The translations under genes were made by a program, and so were the position numbers. Below the pieces are notes generated by a model, which worked only from the letters and a program-made list of their open reading frames with translations, made no database searches and had not been told where the DNA came from. Shown piece after piece: positions 8,271 through 16,025 of a stretch of DNA of 64,000 nucleotides. How positions within the stretch are numbered: the first letter of the stretch is position 1; every line of letters begins with the position of its first letter. Location of the stretch: the NCBI RefSeq assembly GCF_900119795.1, contig NZ_LT634361.1, positions 1,364,001-1,428,000 on the forward strand, given 5' to 3'. The stretch comes from Tenacibaculum maritimum NCIMB 2154 (lineage in GTDB: Bacteria > Bacteroidota > Bacteroidia > Flavobacteriales > Flavobacteriaceae).

Positions 8271-9236
8271 ATGAAGGTTTTAAAATCAATTTTATACATA
8301 GCTATTTGGGCTTTTGTAGCTATTTCTTGTAGTGATAATGATGAAATTCTACCCCCTAAAAATGAGACATTAGCTTTTGAAGGAACTTTTGTGAGAGACT
8401 TCAATGCTCAGGGAGTGAAACAAACAGTTACTTATAAGATAGAACAGGAAAAAATAACATATCGTTTAAGTGGAGGTTTGGCACAGGCTGATTATGAAAT
8501 GAAAAAAGAATACTATTCGAATGAAGAGCATCGTTGGATTGGTGTAAACGAAAAAAATGGTACTTTTTATGTGCTTTTCTTTAAAAATGTAAAAGATAAA
8601 GAGCTTTCAATATATAAGAAAGAGATAAAATCTGTAGAAGAAGGGAAAGAAATGGCAATTCCAGCGGTAGATGATACGGATAATTATGGTTGGAATACGT
8701 ATAAAAAAAATAGCCCTATTTCTGGTAAAATAGAGAATTTACATGCTCCTGCGGAAGGTAGAGGTACTTATACAGGGAAATTTACAAAATTCAGTTTTAA
8801 AGAAGGAAAGCAAGTTGATGGTGATAATTGGGATATTGCCTTTAGAGCCACGGAAATTATTGTAAATGGTGGAAAAAAAGGGAAATTGTTAGAAGATATT
8901 GATAGAACTAAAGAAGCAAATATGGCTTTGCTTTCAAAAACAACTTTTGAATCTTTAGTAGAGGTTCCATCCGATGCTGTTTTTAAGCAAGACGCAATAG
9001 ATGAGTTAGCAATACCAACAGGTAGTAATAATGGTTGGTACACTTATACCTTGGCTACGCACAGTATTAGCCCAATTGCAGGGAAGGTAATTTTGGTAAA
9101 AACAATTGATGGAAATTATGCGAAGCTAGAAATTTTAAGTTATTATAAAGATAAAACATTTTCTCAAGAAAGCTCAAGATATTACACGTTCAATTATGTG
9201 TACAATCCCATTAAAGGGGATAAAAATTTTCAATAA
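8271..9236 (+). CDS. HmuY-family heme-binding lipoprotein
   Basis: A 321-residue lipoprotein with signal and lipobox FVAISC (Cys about residue 20). Two copies of the HmuY-type layout are visible in the C-terminal half: a tryptophan-rich WYTYTLATHSISPIAGKVILV segment (shown only as a landmark), then YAKLEILSYYKD and YTFNYVYNP at the end. The segment DGDNWDIAFRATEIIVNGG is also typical of the family. HmuY-type proteins are surface or secreted hemophores that pass heme to HmuR. Here the gene order is receptor first, then HmuY, the reverse of Porphyromonas. Axial heme ligands cannot be assigned from sequence alone. It ends in front of a bidirectional hairpin at 9272-9304. Confidence 0.8.
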   Translation: MKVLKSILYIAIWAFVAISCSDNDEILPPKNETLAFEGTFVRDFNAQGVKQTVTYKIEQEKITYRLSGGLAQADYEMKKEYYSNEEHRWIGVNEKNGTFYVLFFKNVKDKELSIYKKEIKSVEEGKEMAIPAVDDTDNYGWNTYKKNSPISGKIENLHAPAEGRGTYTGKFTKFSFKEGKQVDGDNWDIAFRATEIIVNGGKKGKLLEDIDRTKEANMALLSKTTFESLVEVPSDAVFKQDAIDELAIPTGSNNGWYTYTLATHSISPIAGKVILVKTIDGNYAKLEILSYYKDKTFSQESSRYYTFNYVYNPIKGDKNFQ

Positions 9237-9271
9237 GTAATTTTTATTGAATTTGTTAGTTTTTGTTACGT

Positions 9272-9304
9272 GAAGCTATTTAATTATCATAATTAAATAG
9301 CTTC
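9272..9304. terminator. Bidirectional terminator between convergent genes
   Basis: A perfect 15-bp stem (GAAGCTATTTAATTA and its complement) with a 3-nt loop TCA lies between the HmuY-like gene and the convergent GH99-like gene. Confidence 0.7.
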
Positions 9305-9331
9305 TTTATGTAGAATTATATTCTGTAAAAA

Positions 9332-10639
9332 TTACAGGCTGTATTTTTTTTGTATGGTTGATAATAATACTTCTGCATACTCTAAGTCTAGCATAAAAAG
9401 AGCTTGATATGCTCTATTTAAAATGGTTTGAAGCCTAGCGTCATTTTTGTGTTTTTTTCTTAGTAAATATAACTTATAAGGAAGTTGTAAATCTTCAATA
9501 GTATATTGAACACCTGTGTAAGATTGAATTCTTTCTAAAAGAGAAAACCCAAACTCTTCTGTAGGTTCTACCATGGTTCCCTCTCCAAAATCATTCCAAG
9601 TAATTATTTGAATAAATTCAACGGGATAAGCATGCGTTAATGCTAATGTTTCGTCGAGAACTTGAGAACCATTACTAAATATATCCCAATCATTATTACT
9701 AGCAGTTCCCCATCCTCCTTCATCATAAAAATCATTGAATCTAGGATATATACCGCCTACTGTTTTGATGTTATTTAGCATAGAATATTCGTAATAGTAA
9801 AATAATGTATTCATATGACCTGTATCTACCCAGCTAAATTCTCCTCCTGCGTATTTTCCTAATCTACTACTAGCTTTCCATAAAGACATGAAGAAAGGAG
9901 GGGAGTCTAAATGAGATACTATAAGTTCCCAGTCTAATGGATCGATAATAAAATCGGGACCAAAAATAAATAATAATTCAGACCCATTGATTTTTATATA
10001 ATTATCACTTGTAAAATAGGTGTTTTGAATATATTCTAAATCAGAAATAGCAGCAGAAATACTGAAGAACTCTACTTCTTGAGTCATTGTATGTTTAGCC
10101 GCTTTATCTTCATACATAATGGCAAATTCTAGACCAACCTCTTCGATTTCGTCAATAAAAGATTCAGTACTGTTTTTTAAATCTTGGTAATCGTGTACAT
10201 CTCTACTTCCATACCAGTCGAATATGACTCCATCAATACCAGAAAGTTTCATTAGCAGTAAATGATATTCCTGTAAATCATCATCATTAGAAGAATACGG
10301 GCCTATTAGAGGGTAATAATGAGAAGCTATTTCTCTTTTACCATTTGAGTCCATGATGTCAGGATTTTTATTTGTCATAGTCCAATGCTGTCCCCAAAAT
10401 CCATCGTGTTCCATGCTGTAAAACCAAGGCATATAGTGTATATATACTTTTTTAGGATTATGTTTAGGAATATTAGGAGGAGATGGTTTTCCTCTTTGGC
10501 TTATCATTTCTAAGTAAGCCTTTTCTAGAATTTCATCTGGAGATTGGCCTTCCGTGGGAGATATAGTGCTTTGAGTACAGCTGATTGTGAGTGCGATTAA
10601 AAATAAGGTTAAGGGTTTCAATAGGTTTCGTTTCATCAT
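9332..10639 (-). CDS. Glycoside hydrolase family 71/99-like lipoprotein
   Basis: A 435-residue lipoprotein with a signal ending LTISC (Cys about residue 21). The body has features of GH71/GH99-like (alpha/beta)8 enzymes: KVYIHYMPWFYS at the first strand, GIDGVIFDWYG, LEFAIMYEDKAA and a late ITWNDFGEGTMVEP near residue 348, the usual position of catalytic acids. GH99 enzymes cleave alpha-mannosides. The actual substrate is not evident here, and no SusC/SusD pair or sulfatase lies nearby, so it is an isolated gene. The C-terminal 60 residues form a helical tail. The start at 10639 is followed at once by a second Met, and either could be used. Confidence 0.75.
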   Translation of the reverse strand: MMKRNLLKPLTLFLIALTISCTQSTISPTEGQSPDEILEKAYLEMISQRGKPSPPNIPKHNPKKVYIHYMPWFYSMEHDGFWGQHWTMTNKNPDIMDSNGKREIASHYYPLIGPYSSNDDDLQEYHLLLMKLSGIDGVIFDWYGSRDVHDYQDLKNSTESFIDEIEEVGLEFAIMYEDKAAKHTMTQEVEFFSISAAISDLEYIQNTYFTSDNYIKINGSELLFIFGPDFIIDPLDWELIVSHLDSPPFFMSLWKASSRLGKYAGGEFSWVDTGHMNTLFYYYEYSMLNNIKTVGGIYPRFNDFYDEGGWGTASNNDWDIFSNGSQVLDETLALTHAYPVEFIQIITWNDFGEGTMVEPTEEFGFSLLERIQSYTGVQYTIEDLQLPYKLYLLRKKHKNDARLQTILNRAYQALFMLDLEYAEVLLSTIQKKYSL

Positions 10640-10835
10640 TTGATAGTTTTAGAGGGTTACCGATTAAAAATATCTTTTATTCTTTTAAAAAGAGAAAAAT
10701 TAGTTTTTAGTGGTAAATACCTGTCGGTGAGTAGTTTGAAAGTTTAGATCAATTGCTTTTATTAAGGAAGTAAGTATTTGTTAATGAGTAATGTGTGTTC
10801 GGTAGGGAGATTTTTAATGAGAAGAAGTTAGTTGC

Positions 10836-10868
10836 TTGGGGGGTTTATGGTATAAAATAATACATTTG
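10836..10868 (+). promoter_or_regulatory. Promoter of pepE
   Basis: TTG at 10836-10838, a 22-bp spacer and TACATTTG at 10861-10868 match the Bacteroidota consensus. The ATG at 10873 begins only 5 bp after the -7 box, so the transcript would be leaderless or nearly so. Confidence 0.6.
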
Positions 10869-10872
10869 CATT

Positions 10873-11583
10873 ATGAGAAAAATGATTATAGCAAGTACAT
10901 CAACAGTTTATGGAGGTGAATACTTAGAATATTTATTACCTTCTTTAGAAGAATTGTTTAAAGAAGTGAAAAGAGTTTTGTTTATCCCTTATGCACGACC
11001 AGGAGGAATATCTTATGAAGCATATACAGAGGTTGCTAGAAAGGGATTGAAAAAGATTGGAGTTGAGGTAAAGGGAATTCATGAGTTTGAAGCACCTAAA
11101 AAAGCGATACAAGAAGCAGAAGCAATTTTTACGGGAGGAGGGAATACTTTTGAGTTGGTAAATCAATTATATGTAAATAATATTTTAGTAGATTTAAAAA
11201 ATGTTGTAAAAAGTGGAATTCCTTACTTAGGAACAAGTGCGGGAAGTAACATATGCGGAGTGACTATGATGAATACGAATGACATGCCTATTGTTTATCC
11301 GCCGAGCTTTGATACGTTAGGACTTATTCCATTTAATATCAATGCACATTATCTAGATCCGGTAGAAAATTATACTCATATGGGAGAAACAAGAGAAACT
11401 AGAATAAAAGAATACCATATTTTTAATAATACTTCAGTTTTAGGATTAAGAGAAGGAAGTTGGTTAGAGGTTATGGGGAGTGAGATAAGGTTGAGAGGAG
11501 CTTTTACAGCTAGACTTTTTAAAGTGGATAGTGTTCCAATGGAATTAACCTCAGATTCAGTGCTTAATTTTTATAAGCTTTAA
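10873..11583 (+). CDS. pepE: Peptidase E (alpha-aspartyl dipeptidase, family S51)
   Basis: A 236-residue cytoplasmic serine peptidase that releases N-terminal aspartate from Asp-X dipeptides. GGGNTFEL (about 88-95) precedes the nucleophile motif GTSAGSN with Ser122, and NAHYLDP supplies the histidine (about His159). The length fits the family. The first ATG lies 5 bp after the -7 box. A second in-frame ATG at 10882 (MIIASTS) aligns better with the start of known PepE proteins and would leave a 5' leader of about 10 nt, so the start is ambiguous. The gene is monocistronic and ends before a very strong hairpin. Confidence 0.92.
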   Translation: MRKMIIASTSTVYGGEYLEYLLPSLEELFKEVKRVLFIPYARPGGISYEAYTEVARKGLKKIGVEVKGIHEFEAPKKAIQEAEAIFTGGGNTFELVNQLYVNNILVDLKNVVKSGIPYLGTSAGSNICGVTMMNTNDMPIVYPPSFDTLGLIPFNINAHYLDPVENYTHMGETRETRIKEYHIFNNTSVLGLREGSWLEVMGSEIRLRGAFTARLFKVDSVPMELTSDSVLNFYKL

Positions 11584-11670
11584 TATTGATAAAAAGTAAT
11601 AAGGGCTAAAAAAAGGAGGAATAACCCCTCTGAGAATTCAATATTTGAAAAAAATAAATATATGATACAG

Positions 11671-11732
11671 AATACAGCGAAGAGAGTAAAGTTGGTTTTC
11701 TTATGAAGGAACTTTACTCTCTTCGCTGTATT
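11671..11732 (+). terminator. Long terminator hairpin after pepE
   Basis: A perfect 23-bp stem (11671-11693 with 11710-11732, core GCGAAGAGAGTAAAG) and a 16-nt loop are followed by a T-run (11731-11736). It separates pepE from the convergent cmk. The stem is unusually long for a simple terminator. Confidence 0.75.
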
Positions 11733-11769
11733 TTTTAGGTATCTTTTTGATAGTTAGCTCTTTATTTAT

Positions 11770-12462
11770 TTAAAACTGAATTCGATTGTTAACTAAACTC
11801 ATAATTCTTTCAAATTGCTCTTCTAATCCCATATCAGAGTTGTCAAACTCGATAGCATCGCTAGCCTTGAGGAGCGGAGAGTCTTTTCTAGTAGAATCTA
11901 TTCTATCTCGCTCTTGCACATTGTGTAGAATTTCATCGTAATTAACTTTATCACCTCTGTCAATCAACTCTTTATAGCGCCTTTTTGCACGTTTATCAGC
12001 AGAAGCAGTCATGTAAAGTTTTAATTCGGCATTAGGAAAAACAACGGTACCAATATCTCTACCATCCATAACGATTCCTTTATTTTTACCCATTTCTTGT
12101 TGGGCATCTACGAGTTTTTTACGAACTTCGGAGATTGTAGAAACAAGGCTGACTAATTTAGAAACTTCAATGGTTCTGATTTGTTTTTCAACATTTTTTC
12201 CATTCAGATACATTTCGGCATACCCTAGGTTTTCGTTAAAAAGGAAAGATAATTTGATATGATTTAAATTGTTTATTAAGCCGTTAGAATCAAAAGTGTC
12301 ATCAGAAATAAAGTTTTGATTCATAGCATAAAGGGTAACAGCTCTATACATAGCACCTGTATCAACGTATATGTATCCTAGCTTTTTTGCTAGTTGTTTA
12401 GCGATGGTGCTTTTTCCTGTAGATGAAAACCCATCTATTGCGATTGTTATTTTTTTAGACAT
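11770..12462 (-). CDS. cmk: Cytidylate kinase
   Basis: The enzyme phosphorylates CMP and dCMP with ATP. I start it at ATG 12462 (MSKKITIAIDGFSSTGKS). An upstream TTG at 12483 is open but lies inside the -7 promoter box. The product is about 230 residues. The P-loop is GFSSTGKS near residue 11, DTGAMYRAVTLY follows, and MDGRDIGTVVFP and the Lys/Arg-rich RAKRRYKEL lid are present, all standard for CMP kinase. It lies downstream of porQ on the same strand, a pairing also known in Porphyromonas gingivalis, but it has its own promoter candidate in the 37-bp gap. Confidence 0.95.
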   Translation of the reverse strand: MSKKITIAIDGFSSTGKSTIAKQLAKKLGYIYVDTGAMYRAVTLYAMNQNFISDDTFDSNGLINNLNHIKLSFLFNENLGYAEMYLNGKNVEKQIRTIEVSKLVSLVSTISEVRKKLVDAQQEMGKNKGIVMDGRDIGTVVFPNAELKLYMTASADKRAKRRYKELIDRGDKVNYDEILHNVQERDRIDSTRKDSPLLKASDAIEFDNSDMGLEEQFERIMSLVNNRIQF

Positions 12463-12480
12463 AAAAGATATTAAGTATTG

Positions 12481-12488
12481 CAAAGATA
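12481..12488 (-). promoter_or_regulatory. Promoter -7 box of cmk
   Basis: TATCTTTG on the minus strand (12488-12481) matches TAnnTTTG and lies 18 bp before the ATG at 12462. Its TTG is what lets the open frame appear longer than the gene. Confidence 0.5.
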
Positions 12489-12499
12489 CTGTAAGTAAA

Positions 12500-13585
12500 T
12501 TAATATCGAATAGCTTTTTTTCCTCTTTGTCCTTTATCTAAATTTATTTGTAAGCTAAAGGTACTGACGTTGGAAGCTGAGTGAAATTTTGAATAGGCAT
12601 AATTGAATTTTAGCGAATTCATCTTTAGTCCAAAACCGAAAGATATTCCTCCAAAGGTTCTAATATTTTGCAATTCTAATTCCTTTCCTCTTCTAAAATT
12701 ATAGCCGATTCTAAGGTTAACGGGACTTTCAGGAAATAACTCGGCACCAATAATAATATGTCTAAAAAGATTATTTAAAAAAGAGATTTTTTCAGTAGTT
12801 GTGTTTCCTTCTAAATCAGAGGTTTGGTTTGATGGATTAGGAACTCCAACCTTCCATTTTTGCAGATTATCAATAGTTGCGTACCACTTTAAAGGAACAT
12901 TTTTAAGCCTATAAGAATATCCCATAGTTATTTCAAAAGGAAGTTTTTCGTTGTAACCATTAAAAGAAGTAATTTGAGTCCCGATATTTCTTGCCACAAT
13001 TGTAGCTGTATAAGGTTTGTTTTTATCATAAAAAAAGATACCAAAATCAAAGGCAATACCAGAAGAGTTATAAGTAGCAATTAGAGAGTTTACAAATTTT
13101 AGATTAGCTCCAAGGTAAAAATTGCTTTTATTAATTCTTTTAGCATAACCAATTGAAATAGCAATATCACTAGCATTAAAGTTGCCTGTTTCTTCTCCAT
13201 TTTCATTAGCACTAATTAAGGTACCGTAGTTGATGTATTTGATATTACCCTGTAAAGTTCCAAGACGCCTGTTTATCTTTTGTGCGTATGAAGCAGAACC
13301 TATGTTAATTCCTCCTAAGTAACTGACATAGTTCACAGAGAGTTGTTTGCTTAAGTTTTGGTTGATAGTAGCAGGATTCCAAGTAGGTTGGTTTACATCA
13401 TCAGTGAGTGTTAAAACTTTTCCTCCAAGAGCTGTTTGTCTAGCAGAAGTAGGAGTATTCAAAAACTGATATATATACTCTCCGCCAGTTTGGGCTACTA
13501 GTAGGTGTGGAAAAAGTAGTATTAAGCATTGTGTTACTAATTTTTTGGATGCAGGTAAATCTTTTAAAATCTTTAAGTATAGCAT
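12500..13585 (-). CDS. porQ: Type IX secretion system protein PorQ
   Basis: A 361-residue outer-membrane beta-barrel protein with a signal peptide ending LLVAQ (about residue 32). The mature N-terminus, GGEYIYQFLNTPTSARQTALGG (landmark; key residues Y-x-F-L-x-x-P-x-S-A-R), is the PorQ signature, and WNPATIN follows. PorQ works with PorU, PorV and PorZ in the attachment complex of the T9SS, which processes and anchors cargo on the cell surface. Its place between cmk and the gliding operon fits: the T9SS exports SprB, encoded next door. It is divergent from sprC with 247 bp between the starts. Confidence 0.9.
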   Translation of the reverse strand: MLYLKILKDLPASKKLVTQCLILLFPHLLVAQTGGEYIYQFLNTPTSARQTALGGKVLTLTDDVNQPTWNPATINQNLSKQLSVNYVSYLGGINIGSASYAQKINRRLGTLQGNIKYINYGTLISANENGEETGNFNASDIAISIGYAKRINKSNFYLGANLKFVNSLIATYNSSGIAFDFGIFFYDKNKPYTATIVARNIGTQITSFNGYNEKLPFEITMGYSYRLKNVPLKWYATIDNLQKWKVGVPNPSNQTSDLEGNTTTEKISFLNNLFRHIIIGAELFPESPVNLRIGYNFRRGKELELQNIRTFGGISFGFGLKMNSLKFNYAYSKFHSASNVSTFSLQINLDKGQRGKKAIRY

Positions 13586-13748
13586 AAATGGGTGAAAAGA
13601 GAGGTAACTATAAATTTATATTATTAAAAATGTAATTTAGGATATAATTCACAATTGATGTTACAAAAAACGTGTTTTTTTTTATTATTGTATAACGAAA
13701 CTGAAAAAAAAGAATTTTTAAGAATTTAAAAATAAAGTTAATTTTTGT

Positions 13749-13778
13749 ACCTTCACAAGATATTTTTAAAGTGAAGGT
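13749..13778. promoter_or_regulatory. Inverted repeat overlapping the spr promoter
   Basis: ACCTTCAC (13749-13756), 14 bp, GTGAAGGT (13771-13778) are perfectly complementary. The right arm touches the -33 TTG at 13778-13780. The arrangement suggests an operator for the gliding operon. No regulator can be named. Confidence 0.45.
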
Positions 13779-13808
13779 TGGTTACCTATTAAAAATACTA
13801 TAAATTTG
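13778..13808 (+). promoter_or_regulatory. Promoter of the sprC-sprD-sprB-sprF operon
   Basis: TTG at 13778-13780, a 20-bp spacer and TAAATTTG at 13801-13808 match the Bacteroidota consensus. The ATG of sprC is 24 bp beyond the -7 box. Confidence 0.65.
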
Positions 13809-13832
13809 TTACCCCCAAATTCCTGTTAAGAA

Positions 13833-16016
13833 ATGTATACTAAAAGCGTAAAAATACTTTTAGGGCTGTTGTTTATAAGCTGTTTTAAATTAACAGCTCA
13901 GGAGCTGTTAAAACCCGAGTTTGTAGGGTTTAAACATGCTTGTGCAAAAGGTAGTTTTAATGATTTTAAAATAACGGTAGAAAAAACAGCTAGTTTTGGT
14001 GGTGATAATATCTTTTATATAGAATTGTCAAATGCAAATGGATTATTTAATGACCCTAATGATCCTTTGAAGAGTATAAAAACGATTCCTGGAGAAAACG
14101 GAGCAGGGCTATTGTCAACTTCTTTCCAAGTGCCTCCCGATACTTTTGGAAGGGGGTTTAAGTTAAGGATAAGATCCACTTCTCCTGAAAAATTTAGTCC
14201 TGAATCAGATGTCTTCCAAGCATATGATATGTTTCCAGGACCTACAATGGTACTTAATGATTTCAAGGACGCTGTTGTTTGTGAAGGAGGGAGTTACGAA
14301 ATGAAGTTGAACACTACAAAAAAAGGATCTTATCAATGGTTTAAAGATAATGTATTCTTTGTAACGACTGAAGAACCTAAGTTAACAGTTACTGAGGAAG
14401 GGAGGTACCAAGCTAGGGTAGATTATGGAGCTTGTGGAAAAGTTCAGTCAACAGTTTCGTCATTAACGGTTGTTGATGCTTCACAATCAGAAATAAAAGG
14501 AGGAAGCCCAGTTCAAATATGTGCTAATGAAACACATGTTTTTGAAGCAACGGTAAAAAATGATACATATACATATACATGGTATAAGGATGGTCAGCAA
14601 GTGTCTTCTTCAAGTTCACATACTTATGAAACGCCTAGCACCAATCAATTTGGGACCTATTATTTAGAAGTAGGTGTTCAAGGTTGTGTTAGCAGATCTT
14701 CTAATGTTATTTTAGAACCCAAAACAGCAGCTAGTTTTGAGGTTACTACATCAGGGCCTCTGGAAACGTTACTTCTTCCTAATGAAACTAAAGAGTTGTG
14801 TATTTCGCATACAGCCCCCGCAACTGCAAAAATACAATGGTATAGGAATGGAAATTCATTGGCATCTAAAGAGCAGTTATGTATGAATGCTACAGAATCT
14901 GGTTGCTACTATGCAATTGTTACAGATGCTTCTTCAGATTGTTCTGTAGAAAAAAAGTCAGAAGAATATTGTTTAGTTGATGCAAAGTCATTTAAGCCAG
15001 TAATTCGCGCAGATCTAAACTATGAAGGTTGTAAATCTACTAAGGTAGAGTTGAGTATTGTAGGAGTTGATGGAGTAGGAGTTAATGATAAGGAGTATCC
15101 ATTGTCCAAGGAACAAATAGACGTATTAGATAAGCAATGGTACAAAGACAATGAATTGATTGCAGGAGAAATAGAGGATAAGATTATTATTGATTCTTAC
15201 GAGAAAAACGGTGCATATTCTTTAGAGGTTAGTAGTAGAGGGATACTAGGTAAGTCTAATGTTTTGAACGTATTGCTAACAATAGAAGATCCAGAAATAA
15301 CTTCTTCCTCACTTTCAAATGCTTTGTGTGAGAATGATAAAATAACGTTAAAAGTAGCTCCTGTTGTAGCAGGCTTCACCTATGAATGGTTTAAGGATGG
15401 AGAGGATACACCTATCTCAGTAGCAGATCCATCAACGTTAGAAGTAGGTGAAGTAGGAGAATATGAATTGGTGGTTTCAGGATTTGGTTGCGAGAAAAGA
15501 CTAGAAAAGATTAAGATAGTGAAGTTTGATGAAGGGGTTATCAATGTAACTCCCTCTGGAGTTATTGTAATGGATTCATCCGGTACTGTTATAGTTACCG
15601 CTAGTGGGGCTGACAGTTATGAGTGGTTTGATGATAAAAATAATTTATTATCAAGTACCGAAAAATTAGAAGTTAATAAGATAGGATTTTATATATTGCA
15701 GGCTCGTGTGGGAAACTGTTTGGTAACAAAAAAGATAGAGGTAGTGGAAGATGATGGAAAGAAAATTGTTCCTAATATAGTTTCTCCAACTAATGGGGAT
15801 GGTATAAATGATACATGGGAAATTCCTAATAGATTCGCTTATCATACAAATGTACAGATACAAATTTATGACTCTAAAGGGAAAAAAGTATTGGAGACAG
15901 TTGATTACCAGAATGATTGGCCAACGGAAGATTTAGGAACTCAAAAGATTTTTTATTATCGAATTATAAAGGACGCTTTAGTAGTAAAGGCAGGTACCAT
16001 TTCGGTTTTAGATTAA
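13833..16016 (+). CDS. sprC: Gliding motility protein SprC
   Basis: A 727-residue exported protein with a signal peptide ending LTAQE (about residue 24). The body consists of Ig-like beta domains, each with a YQWFKDN or YTWYKDG type Trp and paired cysteines, repeated about six times. The C-terminal about 85 residues (IVSPTNGDGINDTWEIPN onward) form a gliding-motility-associated, type B T9SS sorting domain, so the protein should reach the surface through the T9SS. Order and sizes match the sprC-sprD-sprB-sprF operon of Flavobacterium johnsoniae, where sprC mutants fail to make functional SprB. It is 9 bp upstream of sprD. The symbol rests on synteny and domain layout. Confidence 0.85.
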   Translation: MYTKSVKILLGLLFISCFKLTAQELLKPEFVGFKHACAKGSFNDFKITVEKTASFGGDNIFYIELSNANGLFNDPNDPLKSIKTIPGENGAGLLSTSFQVPPDTFGRGFKLRIRSTSPEKFSPESDVFQAYDMFPGPTMVLNDFKDAVVCEGGSYEMKLNTTKKGSYQWFKDNVFFVTTEEPKLTVTEEGRYQARVDYGACGKVQSTVSSLTVVDASQSEIKGGSPVQICANETHVFEATVKNDTYTYTWYKDGQQVSSSSSHTYETPSTNQFGTYYLEVGVQGCVSRSSNVILEPKTAASFEVTTSGPLETLLLPNETKELCISHTAPATAKIQWYRNGNSLASKEQLCMNATESGCYYAIVTDASSDCSVEKKSEEYCLVDAKSFKPVIRADLNYEGCKSTKVELSIVGVDGVGVNDKEYPLSKEQIDVLDKQWYKDNELIAGEIEDKIIIDSYEKNGAYSLEVSSRGILGKSNVLNVLLTIEDPEITSSSLSNALCENDKITLKVAPVVAGFTYEWFKDGEDTPISVADPSTLEVGEVGEYELVVSGFGCEKRLEKIKIVKFDEGVINVTPSGVIVMDSSGTVIVTASGADSYEWFDDKNNLLSSTEKLEVNKIGFYILQARVGNCLVTKKIEVVEDDGKKIVPNIVSPTNGDGINDTWEIPNRFAYHTNVQIQIYDSKGKKVLETVDYQNDWPTEDLGTQKIFYYRIIKDALVVKAGTISVLD

Positions 16017-16025
16017 TAAGTATTT

